From assembly GCA_023386635.1 (NCBI GenBank), contig JAEWJH010000090.1:1-9226 (forward strand): a stretch of 9,226 nt of DNA. Reading direction: 5' to 3'. Under the pieces are notes generated by a model. It saw only the letters and a list, made by a program, of their open reading frames with translations, made no database searches and was not told the origin of the DNA. The stretch is from Pseudomonadota bacterium. Its GTDB lineage: Bacteria > Pseudomonadota > Alphaproteobacteria > Rhizobiales > Xanthobacteraceae. Shown here piece by piece: positions 8,707 through 9,226 of the stretch (its first letter is position 1; each line of letters opens with the position of its first letter). The translations under genes were made by a program, and so were the position numbers.

Positions 8707-8789
8707 CATGGTTCGAGACGCCCCGCCTTTGCCTTCGGCTCCGGCGCGCTCCCTCGGGTCAAGCCCGAGGGCAAGCTCTCACCATGAGG
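8707..8789 (+). repeat. Palindromic element, family 1, copy 3 (longer centre)
   Basis: It begins CATGGTTCGAGACG and ends CTCACCATGAGG, as in copy 1, with outer arms CATGGT (8707-8712) and ACCATG (8781-8786). The centre differs: it contains the perfect stem CCCTCGGG (8751-8758) / CCCGAGGG (8764-8771) around TCAAG, in place of the GCATCG stem. Confidence 0.72.
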
Positions 8790-8818
8790 CTCAGATAGAG
8801 GTGCACAAATTCCGCCAC

Positions 8819-8941
8819 GTCATGGCCGGGCATAGCCGTTCGAAGAACGGCGTCCTTACGAACGCCTGTGTCCCGGCCATCTCGATGAGGTGAGCACAGT
8901 GCCTGCCTAAGCGGGATGCCCGGGACAAGCCCGGGCATGAC
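8819..8941 (+). repeat. Double-hairpin palindromic element, family 2, copy 2
   Basis: It begins GTCATGGCCGGGCATAG and ends CCCGGGCATGAC. The left hairpin has CATGGCCGGG pairing with CCCGGCCAT near 8872-8880 and the inner stem GCCGTTC/GAACGGC (8835-8851). The right hairpin is ATGCCCGGG (8916-8924) / CCCGGGCAT (8930-8938) with loop ACAAG. The spacer again contains GCCTAAGCGGGATG. I recall very similar repeats in many Bradyrhizobium and Rhodopseudomonas intergenic regions. No transposase is visible nearby. Confidence 0.82.
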
Positions 8942-8970
8942 AGCGGATGGAGCGGGGCTCAATCCGCCTC

Positions 8971-8997
8971 TTGACTTTCTTCCTATATGTCTATAAT
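8971..8997 (+). promoter_or_regulatory. Candidate sigma-70-type promoter
   Basis: TTGACT (8971-8976) and a perfect TATAAT (8992-8997) are 15 bases apart, shorter than the ideal 17. The block is strikingly AT-rich inside GC-rich DNA. Transcription would start near 9004 and read rightwards out of the window. An unrelated AT-rich spacer cannot be excluded. Confidence 0.5.
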
Positions 8998-9003
8998 CCT
9001 ATC

Positions 9004-9226
9004 TCTGTCCTGCTCATCGAGGGGCGCTTCATGAGGCGTTCTTGAAGTGGAGCAGTCGGTGGTGCCGCAAGGCATGGCACCGGGGTGCGGGCCGGAGAAC
9101 AGGCCCGTGCGCGATGCGGCGCCCGCGCCACGGTTCGCACCCGTGTGTCCGGGACGCCCTGGGTCTGCCGTCCGCCCCAACTAAGTGGGGCCGCCCAAAG
9201 CAAAGGGCTGGACGGGGTAGGACAAG
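9004..9226 (+). other. Unidentified transcribed-looking segment: strong SD, four-codon frame, hairpin-rich GC sequence (runs off edge)
   Basis: After the promoter-like block comes GAGGGG (9019-9024), six bases before ATG at 9031. That frame reads Met-Arg-Arg-Ser and stops at TGA (9043-9045). It is then open to the window edge. An overlapping frame from GTG at 9047 runs to TAA at 9182-9184 (45 codons). The DNA also offers several stems: GGTGCC (9061-9066) with GGCACC (9076-9081), GGGCC with GGCCC around GGAGAACA (about 9089-9106), CACGG with CCGTG, and GCCC with GGGC near 9195-9207. It could be a leader with a tiny peptide, a structured RNA, or the start of a gene beyond the edge. I recognise no tmRNA, SRP RNA or RNase P signature and cannot name it. 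Confidence 0.3.

Larger units (their letters stand above)
8286..8970. other. Repeat-rich intergenic region without a credible protein gene
   Basis: About 685 bases lie between the SelW-like start and the right-hand promoter-like block. Most of it from 8381 on is taken up by palindromic elements (entered separately). The first part (8286-8380) should hold the SelW-like promoter on the minus strand; TTGCAA at 8331-8336 could be a -35 element, but I see no convincing -10. Short open frames here are translations of the repeats. Confidence 0.7.

Noticed and set aside
8381..8941. A CRISPR array
   Set aside because: The repeats are two unlike palindrome families with irregular spacing and orientation, and there are no uniform spacers or cas genes.
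8759..8962. A minus-strand open frame containing MPGLVPGI-like text
   Set aside because: This is the translation of the family 2 palindromic repeat, a frequent source of spurious proteins in this group.
9004..9226. tmRNA, SRP RNA or RNase P RNA
   Set aside because: I could not find the tag-coding piece, the SRP GGAAG-type loop region or the RNase P conserved core, so no RNA family is claimed.

Overview
The window is GC-rich, densely coding DNA that looks like an alphaproteobacterial chromosome, most likely from the Bradyrhizobium/Afipia/Rhodopseudomonas group (Nitrobacteraceae). This rests on the wording of the EttA protein, the style of the PAS/GAF hybrid kinase, and intergenic palindromic repeats of a kind I recall from that group. 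No database search was possible, so the genus is an inference.

Layout from left to right. Positions 1-2805 (minus strand) hold most of a soluble hybrid sensor histidine kinase (PAS-GAF-PAS-PAS-HisKA-HATPase-receiver), cut by the left edge inside its receiver domain. A 396-base divergent intergenic region follows. Next, on the plus strand, is a translation-factor cluster: ettA (3202-4857), a 66-residue coiled-coil protein (4882-5082) and a second ABC-F ATPase related to YheS/Uup (5151-6773). The cluster is closed by an 11-bp perfect hairpin. A membrane-anchored diguanylate cyclase (6921-8057) comes next.

Convergent to the cyclase, with only 9 bases between the stop codons, is a 72-codon minus-strand gene (8067-8285). 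It encodes a SelW-like (Rdx family) protein whose CxxU redox motif is written with an in-frame TGA. A ribosome binding site precedes it, and a SECIS-like hairpin with a GU-containing apical loop starts 18 bases after the TGA. Standard gene calling would miss it. It is the most interesting item in the window.

From 8286 to about 8945 there is no protein gene that I believe. The stretch is a mosaic of at least five imperfect palindromes from two families, with paired (compensatory) base changes between copies. At 8971-8997 an AT-rich block resembles a sigma-70 promoter. It is followed by a strong Shine-Dalgarno sequence, a four-codon open frame and a GC-rich, hairpin-rich segment that runs off the right edge and that I cannot identify.

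The genes do not form one pathway. The common threads are signalling at both ends (two-component phosphorelay and c-di-GMP), ribosome-associated ABC-F ATPases in the middle, and a small thiol/selenol redox protein on the right.
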